Assembly (NCBI GenBank): GCA_964396595.1
Contig: CAYNFR010000002.1
Span: 62,001 to 126,000, forward strand
DNA from: CAYNFR01 sp964396595
GTDB taxonomy: Bacteria > Bacteroidota > Bacteroidia > Chitinophagales > Saprospiraceae
Reading direction: 5' to 3'
Length of the DNA: 64,000 nucleotides
A program made the position numbers and the translations under genes. Positions 18,117 to 26,690 of this stretch are shown one piece after another; within the stretch, counting starts at the first letter, position 1, and each line of letters starts with the position of its first letter. The notes beneath the pieces are model-generated. The model saw only the letters and a list, made by a program, of their open reading frames with translations, searched no databases and was not told the origin of the DNA.

Positions 18117-18575
18117 TCACTTGTTAACAATTTCCTGAGCAATAGTATTGACAAGATTTATTTCGTAACCCTTATTAATGCCATAATGGCTTAGTTTCTT
18201 CAGCAGCATGGGTTTAGAATAGCCATTGTTAATTATAGCGTATTTAGAGAGCACGTCATGTAATGTTGCCAGGTATTCATCGGCGTCTATTTCGGTTAGT
18301 CCTTTTGTAATACAATAGTCGCTAATATGCATTGCCTTGAGCTGGTTTACGATCTTTGTCCGACCCCAACGGTTGATTCGGAATTTTCCTCTTACATAGC
18401 TTCGTGCATAACGTTCTTCATTGAGGTAGCCCTCATCAATAAGCAAGGACATAACTTCTTCCAGTTGATGTCCATATACTTTAAGGCTTAGCAGCTTTGT
18501 GCGAACTTCACTATGACAGCGTTCACGATAATCACAGAATCGTTTCAGTTTTTCGAAAGCTTCAGAAGATGTCAC
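18117..18575 (-). CDS. recX: Regulatory protein RecX
   Basis: Modulates RecA filament growth. 152 residues, the usual size, with three-helix repeats: ALEKLKRFCDYRERC-like start, LIDEGYLNEERYARSYVRGK core, and WGRTKIVNQLKAMHI. recA is not nearby. It heads the minus-strand run recX, ECF sigma, anti-sigma, prfA, which links a recombination regulator to a stress sigma factor. Confidence 0.85.
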   Translation of the reverse strand: MTSSEAFEKLKRFCDYRERCHSEVRTKLLSLKVYGHQLEEVMSLLIDEGYLNEERYARSYVRGKFRINRWGRTKIVNQLKAMHISDYCITKGLTEIDADEYLATLHDVLSKYAIINNGYSKPMLLKKLSHYGINKGYEINLVNTIAQEIVNK

Positions 18576-18695
18576 GTGCGATTTTTATTATTTTCTTCAA
18601 AGGTATTATGGCTGAAATTTCAGTCAATGATTCTAGCGCGATTTATTCCAGGTATTCATATCCACTAAGGCCTCACCGAAATGTTAAACTTATTA

Positions 18696-18703
18696 TATTT
18701 TTG
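18696..18703 (+). promoter_or_regulatory. -7 box upstream of 18760 gene
   Basis: TATTTTTG fits TAnnTTTG, 56 bases before the ATG at 18760. In an AT-rich gap, so only moderate weight. Confidence 0.35.
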
Positions 18704-18759
18704 ACCTTCTGTTTAACCTTTCACTAAGGCAACAACGTTTTTTAGTTTAAATCACTAAT

Positions 18760-19206
18760 ATGACTAGACTTTTAATGCTTTTTTCATTTCTGTTAAGTGT
18801 CAATACTGTGCTGCAAGCGCAGACCGGAGGAGAGAACTTATGGAAAACACTTGCTAAGATTACCTATACAAAGGAATATGACGAGTTTTTAGGGTTTAAG
18901 ATAGATAAGCCGGTATTCAGTGAGGATATAAAAAAGCTAGAAGGGAAGGTGGTTACAGTCAAAGGTTATATCATACCTGTCGAAGGTTATAAGGGACACA
19001 GAGAGTTTATTTTTTCTGCTTATCCTTATAGCATGTGTTTTTTCTGCGGCGGCGCAGGTCCGGAGACGGTTATGGAAGTGGAGGCAGTTAAGGATGTTCA
19101 ATACACAGCCGAGCAGATACATCTAAAAGGTGTTCTGAAGCTCAACGCGGACGATATTAACCGACTGATGTACTTCCTTGAACAAGCAGAAATCGTGAAG
19201 GGATAA
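18760..19206 (+). CDS. Secreted DUF3299-like protein
   Basis: 148 residues with a clear signal peptide ending at about residue 21 (VLQAQ). The mature part has an OB-like beta pattern, KVVTVKGYIIPVEG, followed by the conserved YSMCFFCGGAGPE block with Cys-x2-Cys, and a final strand LKGVLKLNADD. This resembles the periplasmic DUF3299-type proteins of Bacteroidota. The paired cysteines could bind metal or form a disulfide. Its TAA stop overlaps the ATG of the next gene by one base, implying translational coupling. Function unknown. Confidence 0.7.
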   Translation: MTRLLMLFSFLLSVNTVLQAQTGGENLWKTLAKITYTKEYDEFLGFKIDKPVFSEDIKKLEGKVVTVKGYIIPVEGYKGHREFIFSAYPYSMCFFCGGAGPETVMEVEAVKDVQYTAEQIHLKGVLKLNADDINRLMYFLEQAEIVKG

Positions 19207-19748
19207 TGATCATCACGCTTTCCGGGGACATAGGAAGTGGCAAAAGTACTACCGGCAAGATCCTTGCCGAACAGCTCAAATGTAAATACCTTAGCACAGG
19301 CGCCATTCAGCGGCAATTCGCTGACGAAATGGGCTTATCGACCTTACAGCTTAATTTGCTCACAGAAAAACGCTTAGATATAGATGAAAAAATCGACAAC
19401 TATACCCGCGAACTAAATGACGCGGAAGAAAGCTACGTAGTGGACAGCAGGCTTGCATGGCATTTCATCCCAAAGTCATTTAAGATCTATCTCATGTGCG
19501 ATGTACATATTGCAACCCAGCGAATAAGCAATGACAAATCAAGGCTCAGTGACGATCAGAATCTACCTGCCGAAGAACTCTTACAAAAGATTATCGATCG
19601 ACGCCAGAGCGAAAAAAGACGGTTTTTAAGAATTTATGGTATAGATTTTGAAGATCTTAGTAATTATGATCTAGTAGTAGATACGGCATTGTTCAGACCG
19701 GATGAAATAGCAGTTATGATATGTGATGCATTTAATTTGCATGTTTAG
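19206..19748 (+). CDS. Cytidylate-kinase-like nucleoside/small-molecule kinase
   Basis: 180 residues. The P-loop GDIGSGKST is at about 7-15, followed by YLSTGAIQR (substrate-binding region of CMP kinases), a DSRLAWHF switch and an Arg-rich LID segment (DRRQSEKRRF). The small size and lack of the long CMP-specific insert resemble archaeal-type cytidylate kinases and AAA-annotated relatives. A main cmk for this organism would be expected elsewhere, so the substrate is open. Start overlaps the stop of the secreted protein gene by one base. Confidence 0.75.
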   Translation: MIITLSGDIGSGKSTTGKILAEQLKCKYLSTGAIQRQFADEMGLSTLQLNLLTEKRLDIDEKIDNYTRELNDAEESYVVDSRLAWHFIPKSFKIYLMCDVHIATQRISNDKSRLSDDQNLPAEELLQKIIDRRQSEKRRFLRIYGIDFEDLSNYDLVVDTALFRPDEIAVMICDAFNLHV

Positions 19749-19841
19749 CTGATTTCTTCTCGATAGCACATTTTGTAAATGGAATAATGTGGTTTTCGAA
19801 ATTCAGATCGTCATTAAACTAAGAAATCTGCTTGATACTTT

Positions 19842-19988
19842 ATGCACACTAATAAATCATCTTTTAAGCTTGAATCTTCAAATGTGGACACAATGCTAAA
19901 CAACACGGAGCTCAAGACATTCCGGTCGGTCGATCTGGATTACGAGTGGGAGCAATTCAGGAAGCTTATTTCCGCCGCGCGTAATTAG
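19842..19988 (+). CDS. Possible 48-residue small protein
   Basis: Short open frame with ATG start and TAG stop. The second half, LKTFRSVDLDYEWEQFRKLI, is strongly helical and somewhat like the first helix of FecR-type anti-sigma proteins. It could be a small protein or an eroded gene fragment. No clear promoter box or ribosome-binding site. Weak call. Confidence 0.25.
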   Translation: MHTNKSSFKLESSNVDTMLNNTELKTFRSVDLDYEWEQFRKLISAARN

Positions 19989-20238
19989 TACAATTCATAA
20001 GCTGATATTCATTTATGGCATCCTGCCAAGGTCTGTATTGGATAGTGTAATCGGCATCTCAACTTTATAACTATAATCGCCTGAAAAGGATTGATAGTTT
20101 TAATCACTTATTCATAGCAATTGTTATTTCGGAGTATATTTCTCCTATACAGACAATGTAGCTAGATGGGTGTAGGTATTTACAATGTCCAATATGCCAG
20201 GAGAAAATGAAAAAATAGAATAGGACGGATTCAGCATC

Positions 20239-20246
20239 TATATTTG
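20239..20246 (+). promoter_or_regulatory. -7 box of SDR-methyltransferase unit
   Basis: TATATTTG fits TAnnTTTG and ends 22 bases before the ATG at 20269. Confidence 0.45.
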
Positions 20247-20268
20247 TATGAGATAATAGTAATAAGAT

Positions 20269-20982
20269 ATGTCTCAAATGAAAGTTGCATACATCACCGG
20301 TGGTTCAAAGGGAATAGGACTCGGGATCTGCGAAGCCCTTGTTAAGTCACAATACAAAGTGGCCTTTACCAGTCGAAATCAATCTGATATTGATAATGCC
20401 GTACGGCATCTTAATCAGTTTTCATCTGGAAATGTGCTGGGTATTAAAACTGATGTCCGCAATTTAGAGGAGCAGAAGGCTGCTATTAATCAAATTGTTA
20501 ATAAATGGGGAAGGGTGGATGTTGTCATTGCCAATGCGGGCATAGGTCATTTTGCCTCCATTGAGTCAATTACTAGTAGCCAATGGCAAGATGTTATTGA
20601 TACGAATCTTACAGGCGCCTTTTATTCTATTAAGGCATCAGTTGATCAGCTTAAAGAAACTCAAGGGTATTATATAACCATAGCGAGTCTTGCCGGGGTC
20701 AATTTTTTTAATCACGGATCTGCGTACAATGCTAGCAAATTTGGATTAGTAGGATTTACACAGGCGGTTATGCTCGATTTGAGAAAGTACGGTATCAAAG
20801 TTACCACGATCATGCCTGGTTCAGTAGCCACATACTTCAATGATCATGTCCCGAGTGATGAAGATGCATGGAAAATTCAACCCGAGGATATTGGCCAGAT
20901 GGTGGTAGATCTTCTCAAAATGCATCCGCGCACCTTGCCATCCAAGATTGAAGTAAGACCGACAATGCCCGTAGGCGCATAA
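20269..20982 (+). CDS. Short-chain dehydrogenase/reductase
   Basis: NAD(P)-dependent oxidoreductase of 237 residues, classical SDR. The cofactor loop TGGSKGIG is near the N-terminus, NAG is in VIANAGIG, and the catalytic Ser-Tyr-Lys are in TIASLAG and SAYNASK. Related enzymes include 3-oxoacyl-ACP reductase and sepiapterin-type reductases; the substrate is not clear. ATG 20278 (MKVAYITGG) is an alternative start. Its stop overlaps the next gene's ATG by one base. Confidence 0.9.
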   Translation: MSQMKVAYITGGSKGIGLGICEALVKSQYKVAFTSRNQSDIDNAVRHLNQFSSGNVLGIKTDVRNLEEQKAAINQIVNKWGRVDVVIANAGIGHFASIESITSSQWQDVIDTNLTGAFYSIKASVDQLKETQGYYITIASLAGVNFFNHGSAYNASKFGLVGFTQAVMLDLRKYGIKVTTIMPGSVATYFNDHVPSDEDAWKIQPEDIGQMVVDLLKMHPRTLPSKIEVRPTMPVGA

Positions 20983-21563
20983 TGAAATTAAACGAGCAAT
21001 TCTGGAATGACAGGTATATCTCGGGAGATATCGGTTGGGATGTCGGAGAAATCACGGCTCCCATAAAGACTTATATAGATCAGCTGACAGATAAGTCCAT
21101 AAAAATATTAATTCCCGGCGCGGGAAACGCCTACGAGGCGGAGCACCTATGGAACACTGGATTTCAAAACACTTACGTGCTTGATTGGTCAGAGCAGGCG
21201 CTTGGTAATTTTCATAGCAGAATGAGGGATTTTCCGACAGAGCAATTGATTCACAGCGACTTTTTTACCATGAGTGGTGCTTATGAATTAATCCTTGAGC
21301 AGACTTTTTTTTGTGCACTTGATCCTGAATCACGAGCGGCTTATGTAGAAAAAATGTACGACTTATTGACTGCGGGAGGATTGTTGGTAGGTGTTCTGTT
21401 TGATGCGCCTATGTATAGCGAAAGACCTCCGTATGGAGGCAGCATGGCGGAATATCGAAGCTTATTCGCCTCTCGATTTCAAATACTTACACTCGCCAAA
21501 TGTTATAATTCCATTCCTCCTAGAGCCGGAAATGAATGTTTTATTATACTTCAAAAACCTTAG
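20982..21563 (+). CDS. TPMT-family SAM-dependent methyltransferase
   Basis: 193 residues. The N-terminal FWNDRY...DIGWDVGEITAP block and the SAM motif IPGAGNAYEAEHLW are typical of thiopurine/thiol S-methyltransferase relatives; FFCALDPESRAAYVEKM follows. These proteins methylate thiols, thiocyanate or halides; the native substrate here is unknown. Coupled to the SDR gene by a one-base stop/start overlap and ends 6 bp before the convergent ammonia-lyase gene. Confidence 0.85.
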   Translation: MKLNEQFWNDRYISGDIGWDVGEITAPIKTYIDQLTDKSIKILIPGAGNAYEAEHLWNTGFQNTYVLDWSEQALGNFHSRMRDFPTEQLIHSDFFTMSGAYELILEQTFFCALDPESRAAYVEKMYDLLTAGGLLVGVLFDAPMYSERPPYGGSMAEYRSLFASRFQILTLAKCYNSIPPRAGNECFIILQKP

Positions 21564-21569
21564 CAAACG

Positions 21570-22544
21570 CTATTTGTGTCCCCACAGCGCATTAAAATAG
21601 GCATCTAGATTAACATTGCCACCGGTGATAATCAGACCCACACGCTTTCCGCTAAAGAGCTCCGGTTCTGACATGATGGCGGCCACCGTTACAGCACTAG
21701 ATGGTTCAATGATGATTTTCATTCGCTCCCATACGAGGCGCATAGCTGTAATAATGTCTTGTTCGCTGACGCGAATGATGCGATCTGTGAACTTGTTGAT
21801 AATAGGAAAGTTCTGATCGCCGAGCTGTGTTCTGAGGCCATCAGCTACCGTATATTTATTTGTAGCAGCAACGATATGGCCTGTTTTCAAGGACTGATAA
21901 GCATCATCTGCCTCTGCAGGCTCTGCTCCTATCACTTTCGTCTGTGGAGAAAAATGATGTAAAGCAACACAAGTTCCAGCCAGCACACCACCTCCACCTA
22001 CAGGACATATTATGTAATCCAAATCAGATACTTCTTTTATCAATTCGTAGGCCATAGTTCCCTGGCCCAATATGACATCGGGATCGTTCGATGGGTGAAT
22101 GGGGATCGCTCCTTTATCCCGTACTACTGCAGCCAATGTTTCTTCTCTGGCGGCAAGTGTGCTTGCACACAATATTAATTCTGCGCCATAGTCTCTTACC
22201 GCATCAATCTTTACTTGTGGTGCATTAATCGGCATGACGATGTAGGCTTTTTTACCCAATTGTCCGGCAGCCAAGGCCAATGCTTGCGCAAAATTACCAG
22301 AAGAGTGAGTGGCAACACCTTGGTACTTTTGTGCTTCACTCAGACAAAGGATGGCATTGGTCGCTCCTCTTATTTTATATGATCCTGCTTTCTGGAAGTT
22401 ATCGCATTTAAAAAATAACTCAGCATGAAATAAGGTGTTAACTAACCGGCTGGTCATCACAGGCGTGTTGTAAATCTTACCGCTTATGCGATTGACCGCA
22501 TTTAATAGGTCAGCGCCGATGGGAAATTTAAATAGGGATTTCAT
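21570..22544 (-). CDS. PLP-dependent threonine ammonia-lyase / serine racemase family
   Basis: Fold-type II PLP enzyme of 324 residues. The Schiff-base Lys is in GSYKIRGA, the phosphate loop is PVGGGGVLAG, and the substrate-carboxylate loop is SSGNFAQ. There is no C-terminal ACT regulatory domain, so it is the short form, as in biodegradative threonine dehydratase, hydroxyaspartate ammonia-lyase and serine racemase. It cannot be assigned to one of these from sequence alone. Confidence 0.88.
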   Translation of the reverse strand: MKSLFKFPIGADLLNAVNRISGKIYNTPVMTSRLVNTLFHAELFFKCDNFQKAGSYKIRGATNAILCLSEAQKYQGVATHSSGNFAQALALAAGQLGKKAYIVMPINAPQVKIDAVRDYGAELILCASTLAAREETLAAVVRDKGAIPIHPSNDPDVILGQGTMAYELIKEVSDLDYIICPVGGGGVLAGTCVALHHFSPQTKVIGAEPAEADDAYQSLKTGHIVAATNKYTVADGLRTQLGDQNFPIINKFTDRIIRVSEQDIITAMRLVWERMKIIIEPSSAVTVAAIMSEPELFSGKRVGLIITGGNVNLDAYFNALWGHK

Positions 22545-22570
22545 AACGGAGTCATTTCTGATGATTGCTT

Positions 22571-23995
22571 TTATTTCAACACCACGACTTCTCCTTCATC
22601 CGGAATAGATACTTTCTTAAACCCTTCTTGACTCAGATATTCCTGAAACGCTTGCTGTGTGTTATATTCTCCGTGTACTAGGAACACCTCTTTTGCTGAT
22701 TTTTTTTGATTTGTAATATTATCCAGCATCTCCGCTCGATCGCCATGAGCAGAAAATGAGTCGAGGGTTTTTATTTCGGCGTTTACTTTTAACATTTCGC
22801 CACGCACTTTGATTTCTGTGACCCCTGCTTTCAGCAATCCTGCTGCAGTTTCCCTTGATGCGTAACCGACTAGTAAGAAGGTGCACTTAGGATCTTCAAT
22901 ATTATGAAATAAATGATGCCTGACTCGCCCCGCTGTCATCATGCCGCTAGCACTAATAATTACGCAAGGCTCAGTAGAGGTGTTGAGCATCTTAGACTCA
23001 TCTATATTACGTACATAATGCAGTTTTTTAAAGCTGAATGGATTTCCATTTCGCAGTAAATATTGGCTTAGCTCTTCATCATAGCATTCGGGATGGAGGG
23101 TGTAAATATCCGTGGCATCTACCGCTAAGGGACTATCTACATACACAGGCACGGCGGGAAGTCTGCCTTGATTGTAGAGTTGATCCATCATGTAAACAAG
23201 TTCCTGAGTGCGCCCTACACTGAATGCTGGGATTATCAATTTGCCCCCTTTTTCGACACAAGTATGTCGGATTACGTCGAGAAGTTTTTCGGTTTGTTCG
23301 GGTTTGGATTCATGTTCTCTATCACCATAGGTTGATTCACAGATCAGGTAATCTACTTCATCCATTTGTTGGGGATTGCGCAATATTGGCCGGTCAGGCC
23401 TGCCTATGTCGCCTGTAAATCCTATCGCTCTATATTTTCTACCTTCTTTGATTCGCAAGTTAACACTTGCACTACCTAATATATGACCTTGATCTCGGAA
23501 CTGTACTTGAATATGCGGAGAAATATAATGCCATCGGTCATAAGAGTATCCGACGAAAAGTTTCATCGTATTTACGGCATGTTTATCGGTGTAAAGCGGT
23601 ACACGCTTAGGAGGAAGCTTATAACGTTTTCCGGCTTTGCGTTCTCTTATGACTCTTTTGTTATATGATTCTGCATCTCTCATTTGGATTAATGCAGAAT
23701 CCATGAGCATGATGGACGACAGACTTCGGGTAGGAAGCGTAGCGTGAATACAACCCTTAAAGCCATCTTTTACAAGCTGAGGAATACGACCAATATGATC
23801 GATATGTGCATGAGAGACTATCAGACAATCAATTTCCTGTGGGTCAAAATGCCAGGTATTATTTTTCAACAAATCATCCTGAAATGAACCTTGAAACATC
23901 CCACAATCAAGCAATATCTTATACCCATTATCTAAGGTTATCAAATGCGAACTACCCGTTACATTTCTCGCGGCACCACAAAATTTTATTTGCAT
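22571..23995 (-). CDS. Metallo-beta-lactamase/beta-CASP RNA-processing nuclease
   Basis: 474 residues, related to CPSF73/Ysh1-type exonucleases. The MBL motif SHAHIDHIGR binds two zinc ions, motif DIGRPDRPI-like Asp lies in FTGDIGRPDR, the beta-CASP block contains GKLIIPAFSVGRTQE, and the C-terminal RMMBL segment has LDSFSAHGDRAEM. Probably an RNA endo/exonuclease acting in mRNA turnover. A 13-bp palindrome (23997-24023) stands one base upstream of its ATG and would be in the 5' end of any transcript reading through from the M16 gene. Confidence 0.92.
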   Translation of the reverse strand: MQIKFCGAARNVTGSSHLITLDNGYKILLDCGMFQGSFQDDLLKNNTWHFDPQEIDCLIVSHAHIDHIGRIPQLVKDGFKGCIHATLPTRSLSSIMLMDSALIQMRDAESYNKRVIRERKAGKRYKLPPKRVPLYTDKHAVNTMKLFVGYSYDRWHYISPHIQVQFRDQGHILGSASVNLRIKEGRKYRAIGFTGDIGRPDRPILRNPQQMDEVDYLICESTYGDREHESKPEQTEKLLDVIRHTCVEKGGKLIIPAFSVGRTQELVYMMDQLYNQGRLPAVPVYVDSPLAVDATDIYTLHPECYDEELSQYLLRNGNPFSFKKLHYVRNIDESKMLNTSTEPCVIISASGMMTAGRVRHHLFHNIEDPKCTFLLVGYASRETAAGLLKAGVTEIKVRGEMLKVNAEIKTLDSFSAHGDRAEMLDNITNQKKSAKEVFLVHGEYNTQQAFQEYLSQEGFKKVSIPDEGEVVVLK

Positions 23996-23996
23996 C

Positions 23997-24023
23997 TATC
24001 TTCACTTATAATAAGTGAAGATA
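23997..24023. repeat. Perfect 13-bp inverted repeat at nuclease start
   Basis: TATCTTCACTTAT at 23997-24009 pairs exactly with 24011-24023 around a single A. It ends one base before the start codon of the beta-CASP nuclease (minus strand). No T-run follows on that strand, so it is not a typical intrinsic terminator for the M16 gene. It could be a protein-binding operator or a 5'-leader hairpin. Confidence 0.75.
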
Positions 24024-24059
24024 AAGTTTTATACAAGAAATGATTGAAGAATGCCGAAA

Positions 24060-25307
24060 CTAAGGTCTGAAAGAAAGTGGCAGATAGTTCAGCTGGCACA
24101 CTTTTGATTCATCAAAGTATTTACGAGCTGCTGTTTGAATTTCTTCTGCTGTAATAGATTCGTAAATTTTAGCCTCTTTGTGCTTTTTATCAATTATACC
24201 TAGATGTTCAAAATGAGCTGAGGATATGGCTCTATTAAGAATACTCAGTTCATCTAAGGCAATTGAGGTTGCAACTTTGTTTACTATTTTAGCGAGTTCA
24301 CGAGGACTTACTTTGTTCTGTTTTAGATCTTCAAGTTCTTGCCAGATGGATTTATCGACTTGATCGATACTGACATCAGGCATGGGCTTAGCTTCGATGA
24401 TAATCAGTCCCGGATCGATTGATCCGGTAATAAAGCTATCTATTTGACTGACCAAGTTTTGCTGTTTTAATATACGCCGATAGAGACGCGAAGATTCATC
24501 GCCTGCCATCAGATCGGTCAATATATCACATATATAATAATCACGATGCAATCTGCCGGGCATCTGAAAGGCGTAATATACTGTAGGGCCAGGCACATCG
24601 CTATAAATAGTTTTTATCTCCGGACTCATCCTTTCAGGTTCATCTTGATAGTTTTTTTCCGGAACTATACCGGCAGGAATGTCTGCGAACCACTTGTACA
24701 CGAGTTCTAAAACTGACTTGACGGGTAGAGGAGAGATGATACTCAAAATCGCATTTGAGGGATGATAGTATTTTGCATAAAACGCTTTAACGTCTTTGAG
24801 TTGTGTGTTGGCAATATCTTCCGGTGTGCGACCGATGGTAGGCCATTGATATGGATGGGTCTTGTATGCCATAGCGGACAAATGATGCCATACATCGCCA
24901 TAAGGGACATTGATACAGACCTCTTTGAATTCTTCGATGACTACTTTTTTTTGTGTGTTGAGCACTTTGGGGCTGAACTTGAGCTTAGCCATTCTGTCTG
25001 CTTCTACCCACAGAGCGGTTTCTAAGTTTTCAGCGGGAAGGACTTCGAAAAAATTAGTTGAATCGTGGCCGGTAAATGCATTGTTTTCACCGCCGACATC
25101 TTGCAGAGGGGCATCAAAGTTTGGAACATTTTTCGATCCTCCGAACATTAAATGCTCAAATAGATGCGCAAATCCGGTTTTGTCCGGGCTTTCATTCCTT
25201 GATCCTACCCGATACAATACATTAACTGATGCAAGGGCAGTGCTCTTATCTTGCTCAACCAGGACTGTGAGTCCATTTTTTAAAATTTCTTTGTGCAGAC
25301 CGCTCAT
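24060..25307 (-). CDS. M16 family zinc metallopeptidase
   Basis: Insulinase/pitrilysin-type peptidase of 415 residues, containing one active N-domain and one C-domain. The inverted zinc motif HLFEH is at 48-52, with the third ligand Glu in VVIEEFKEV. No signal peptide, so cytoplasmic, or periplasmic by an unrecognised route. A perfect -7 box stands seven bases upstream of the ATG, which implies a leaderless or nearly leaderless mRNA. Downstream lies the beta-CASP nuclease gene. Confidence 0.93.
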   Translation of the reverse strand: MSGLHKEILKNGLTVLVEQDKSTALASVNVLYRVGSRNESPDKTGFAHLFEHLMFGGSKNVPNFDAPLQDVGGENNAFTGHDSTNFFEVLPAENLETALWVEADRMAKLKFSPKVLNTQKKVVIEEFKEVCINVPYGDVWHHLSAMAYKTHPYQWPTIGRTPEDIANTQLKDVKAFYAKYYHPSNAILSIISPLPVKSVLELVYKWFADIPAGIVPEKNYQDEPERMSPEIKTIYSDVPGPTVYYAFQMPGRLHRDYYICDILTDLMAGDESSRLYRRILKQQNLVSQIDSFITGSIDPGLIIIEAKPMPDVSIDQVDKSIWQELEDLKQNKVSPRELAKIVNKVATSIALDELSILNRAISSAHFEHLGIIDKKHKEAKIYESITAEEIQTAARKYFDESKVCQLNYLPLSFRP

Positions 25308-25314
25308 AAATGCG

Positions 25315-25322
25315 CAAAGTTA
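25315..25322 (-). promoter_or_regulatory. -7 box of M16 peptidase promoter
   Basis: TAACTTTG (minus strand), followed by C. Only 7 bases separate it from the ATG at 25307, so the transcription start should coincide with the start codon. Confidence 0.6.
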
Positions 25323-25458
25323 ATGGGTAATTCGGTTTAATTATCAGACAGGCTCTATATGGGTCAAGCAAAATGCTAATAATGGCTTTAGAAGCTGATG
25401 TAGGATTTGAATAAATAGTATTTTCTTCAGTAACACGACACTAGATAGCCATAGGGAC

Positions 25459-25493
25459 AAAAAAGCGCCGAAGACTTGAGGTCTCGGCGCTTT
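25459..25493 (-). terminator. Intrinsic terminator of LysM gene
   Basis: Ten paired bases (25462-25471 with 25484-25493), one bulge, three more pairs and a five-base loop, with a T6 run on the minus strand at 25459-25464. It lies 22 bp past the LysM stop codon. Confidence 0.8.
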
Positions 25494-25514
25494 AAAAGTT
25501 TGCTGTAAGTTGAA

Positions 25515-25988
25515 TTAACCTAGCGGCGGAATTCTCAATATTTGTCCGGGGTAGATTTTATCCGGATGGGACAACATTGGGCGATTAGCCTCGAATATTG
25601 TATTGAACTTCATAGCGTCGCCATATACTTCTCTAGAGATTTTGCTGAGCGTGTCCCCTTTTTTGACTTCGTGAAATCTTGATACAGGTTCAGGATTCGT
25701 GACAGTGATATTATCTGCGACGGCGCCGACCCCTTCTACATTGCCTACTGCAAGGATAATTTTCTCTCTGTCAGCATTTGTCAATGTAGTACCTTCAACA
25801 ATAACTTGTTCTGCGAGGTCAATCTTCAGTCCGGATACAGGGATGCCTAGACTTCTAATGTGATCGTGAAGGTTAGCGATTTTTTGCTCTTCTTCTGTGA
25901 GCTGAGGCACACCGGGTGCAGCGGGTGCTGTTTCTTTTTTCTTGAAAATTTTTTGTCCGGCACCTTTAATAAATGAAAACAGTCCCAT
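25515..25988 (-). CDS. BON-LysM protein (Kbp/YgaU-like)
   Basis: 157 residues. A BON-like domain (about 40-98, ending VADNITV) precedes a C-terminal LysM domain (HEVKKGDTLSKISREVYGDAMKFNTIF, ending YPGQILRIP). Same order as E. coli Kbp, a cytoplasmic potassium-binding protein. No signal peptide is visible, only a basic N-terminus, so a cytoplasmic place is likely despite the LysM domain. Followed by a clear terminator. Confidence 0.9.
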   Translation of the reverse strand: MGLFSFIKGAGQKIFKKKETAPAAPGVPQLTEEEQKIANLHDHIRSLGIPVSGLKIDLAEQVIVEGTTLTNADREKIILAVGNVEGVGAVADNITVTNPEPVSRFHEVKKGDTLSKISREVYGDAMKFNTIFEANRPMLSHPDKIYPGQILRIPPLG

Positions 25989-26031
25989 TGTACAACGTTT
26001 GTTTTAAGGATGAAATAATCAATAATCTAAT

Positions 26032-26535
26032 TTACTTGCTTATAGCGAAGGTAAGCATAAGTTTTTCCCAAGATAATACTATTTGATCATCTTGCTGTGA
26101 GAAGGTCATATTTTCTACTACTTCATTAATCATTTGCGGTGTCAATGTAACGCGTAAGGCATCCTTAGATTGATCATATTTGTATGCACCCCATTGGTTG
26201 CTTTCAGTGTTTAAGATGAGTGTCCATTCATCTACATTGGGAATCGTAAAAATGGCATAAGAGCCGGCAGCGATACTTTCGCCATTAATTTTAACAGCTT
26301 CGCTGAAGGTGATAACTGTGGCGTCATTGGCGCCTGTCCTCCAGACTTTACCATATGGGACTAGTCCATCCCATATTTGTCGATCTCTGACAGCAGGGCT
26401 ATAATATGATATGTTGACATTAACACCATCTATCTGAGCATCAAGTGTGCGCGCAGGGCTGACAGGATTGTTTTGGGCGGATACGCCCAATAAAGAAGCA
26501 GCTGTTATAAAACCAGCTAATAGGAAATTTCTCAT
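26032..26535 (-). CDS. Secreted DUF2911 protein
   Basis: 167 residues with a cleavable signal peptide ending GVSAQ. The mature domain carries the DUF2911 pattern: SPARTLDA, YYSPAVRDRQIW, LVPYGKVWRTGANDAT and AGSYAIFTIP. The family is widespread in Bacteroidota, periplasmic, and of unknown function. Monocistronic or co-transcribed with the LysM gene 43 bp downstream. Confidence 0.88.
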   Translation of the reverse strand: MRNFLLAGFITAASLLGVSAQNNPVSPARTLDAQIDGVNVNISYYSPAVRDRQIWDGLVPYGKVWRTGANDATVITFSEAVKINGESIAAGSYAIFTIPNVDEWTLILNTESNQWGAYKYDQSKDALRVTLTPQMINEVVENMTFSQQDDQIVLSWEKLMLTFAISK

Positions 26536-26658
26536 TTCTGATTATTTTAATGAAAGTTTAGATAATTACGCGAAGTAATTCTTTTATCAACATAGTCTGA
26601 CTTAATTGTTTGTTAAAATAGTTTAAGCCTTCGAATTAGCCGTTGATGTTTCCCTGTA

Positions 26659-26666
26659 TATCTTTG
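26659..26666 (+). promoter_or_regulatory. -7 box of enolase-superfamily gene
   Basis: TATCTTTG, exact TAnnTTTG match, 21 bases before ATG 26688. It excludes the upstream in-frame TTG at 26643 as the start. Confidence 0.6.
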
Positions 26667-26690
26667 GCGCGATCATTTCTTTCTAATATG

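Larger units (their letters stand above)
19749..20268. other. 520-bp intergenic stretch
   Basis: Holds one possible 48-codon ORF (19842-19988, listed separately) and a -7 box at 20239-20246. I see no tRNA, hairpin terminator or long repeat. The part from 19989 to 20238 shows nothing recognisable. Confidence 0.5.

Noticed and set aside
26643..26690. Upstream start for the enolase-superfamily gene
   Set aside because: A perfect -7 box lies inside this extension, so it would not be transcribed.
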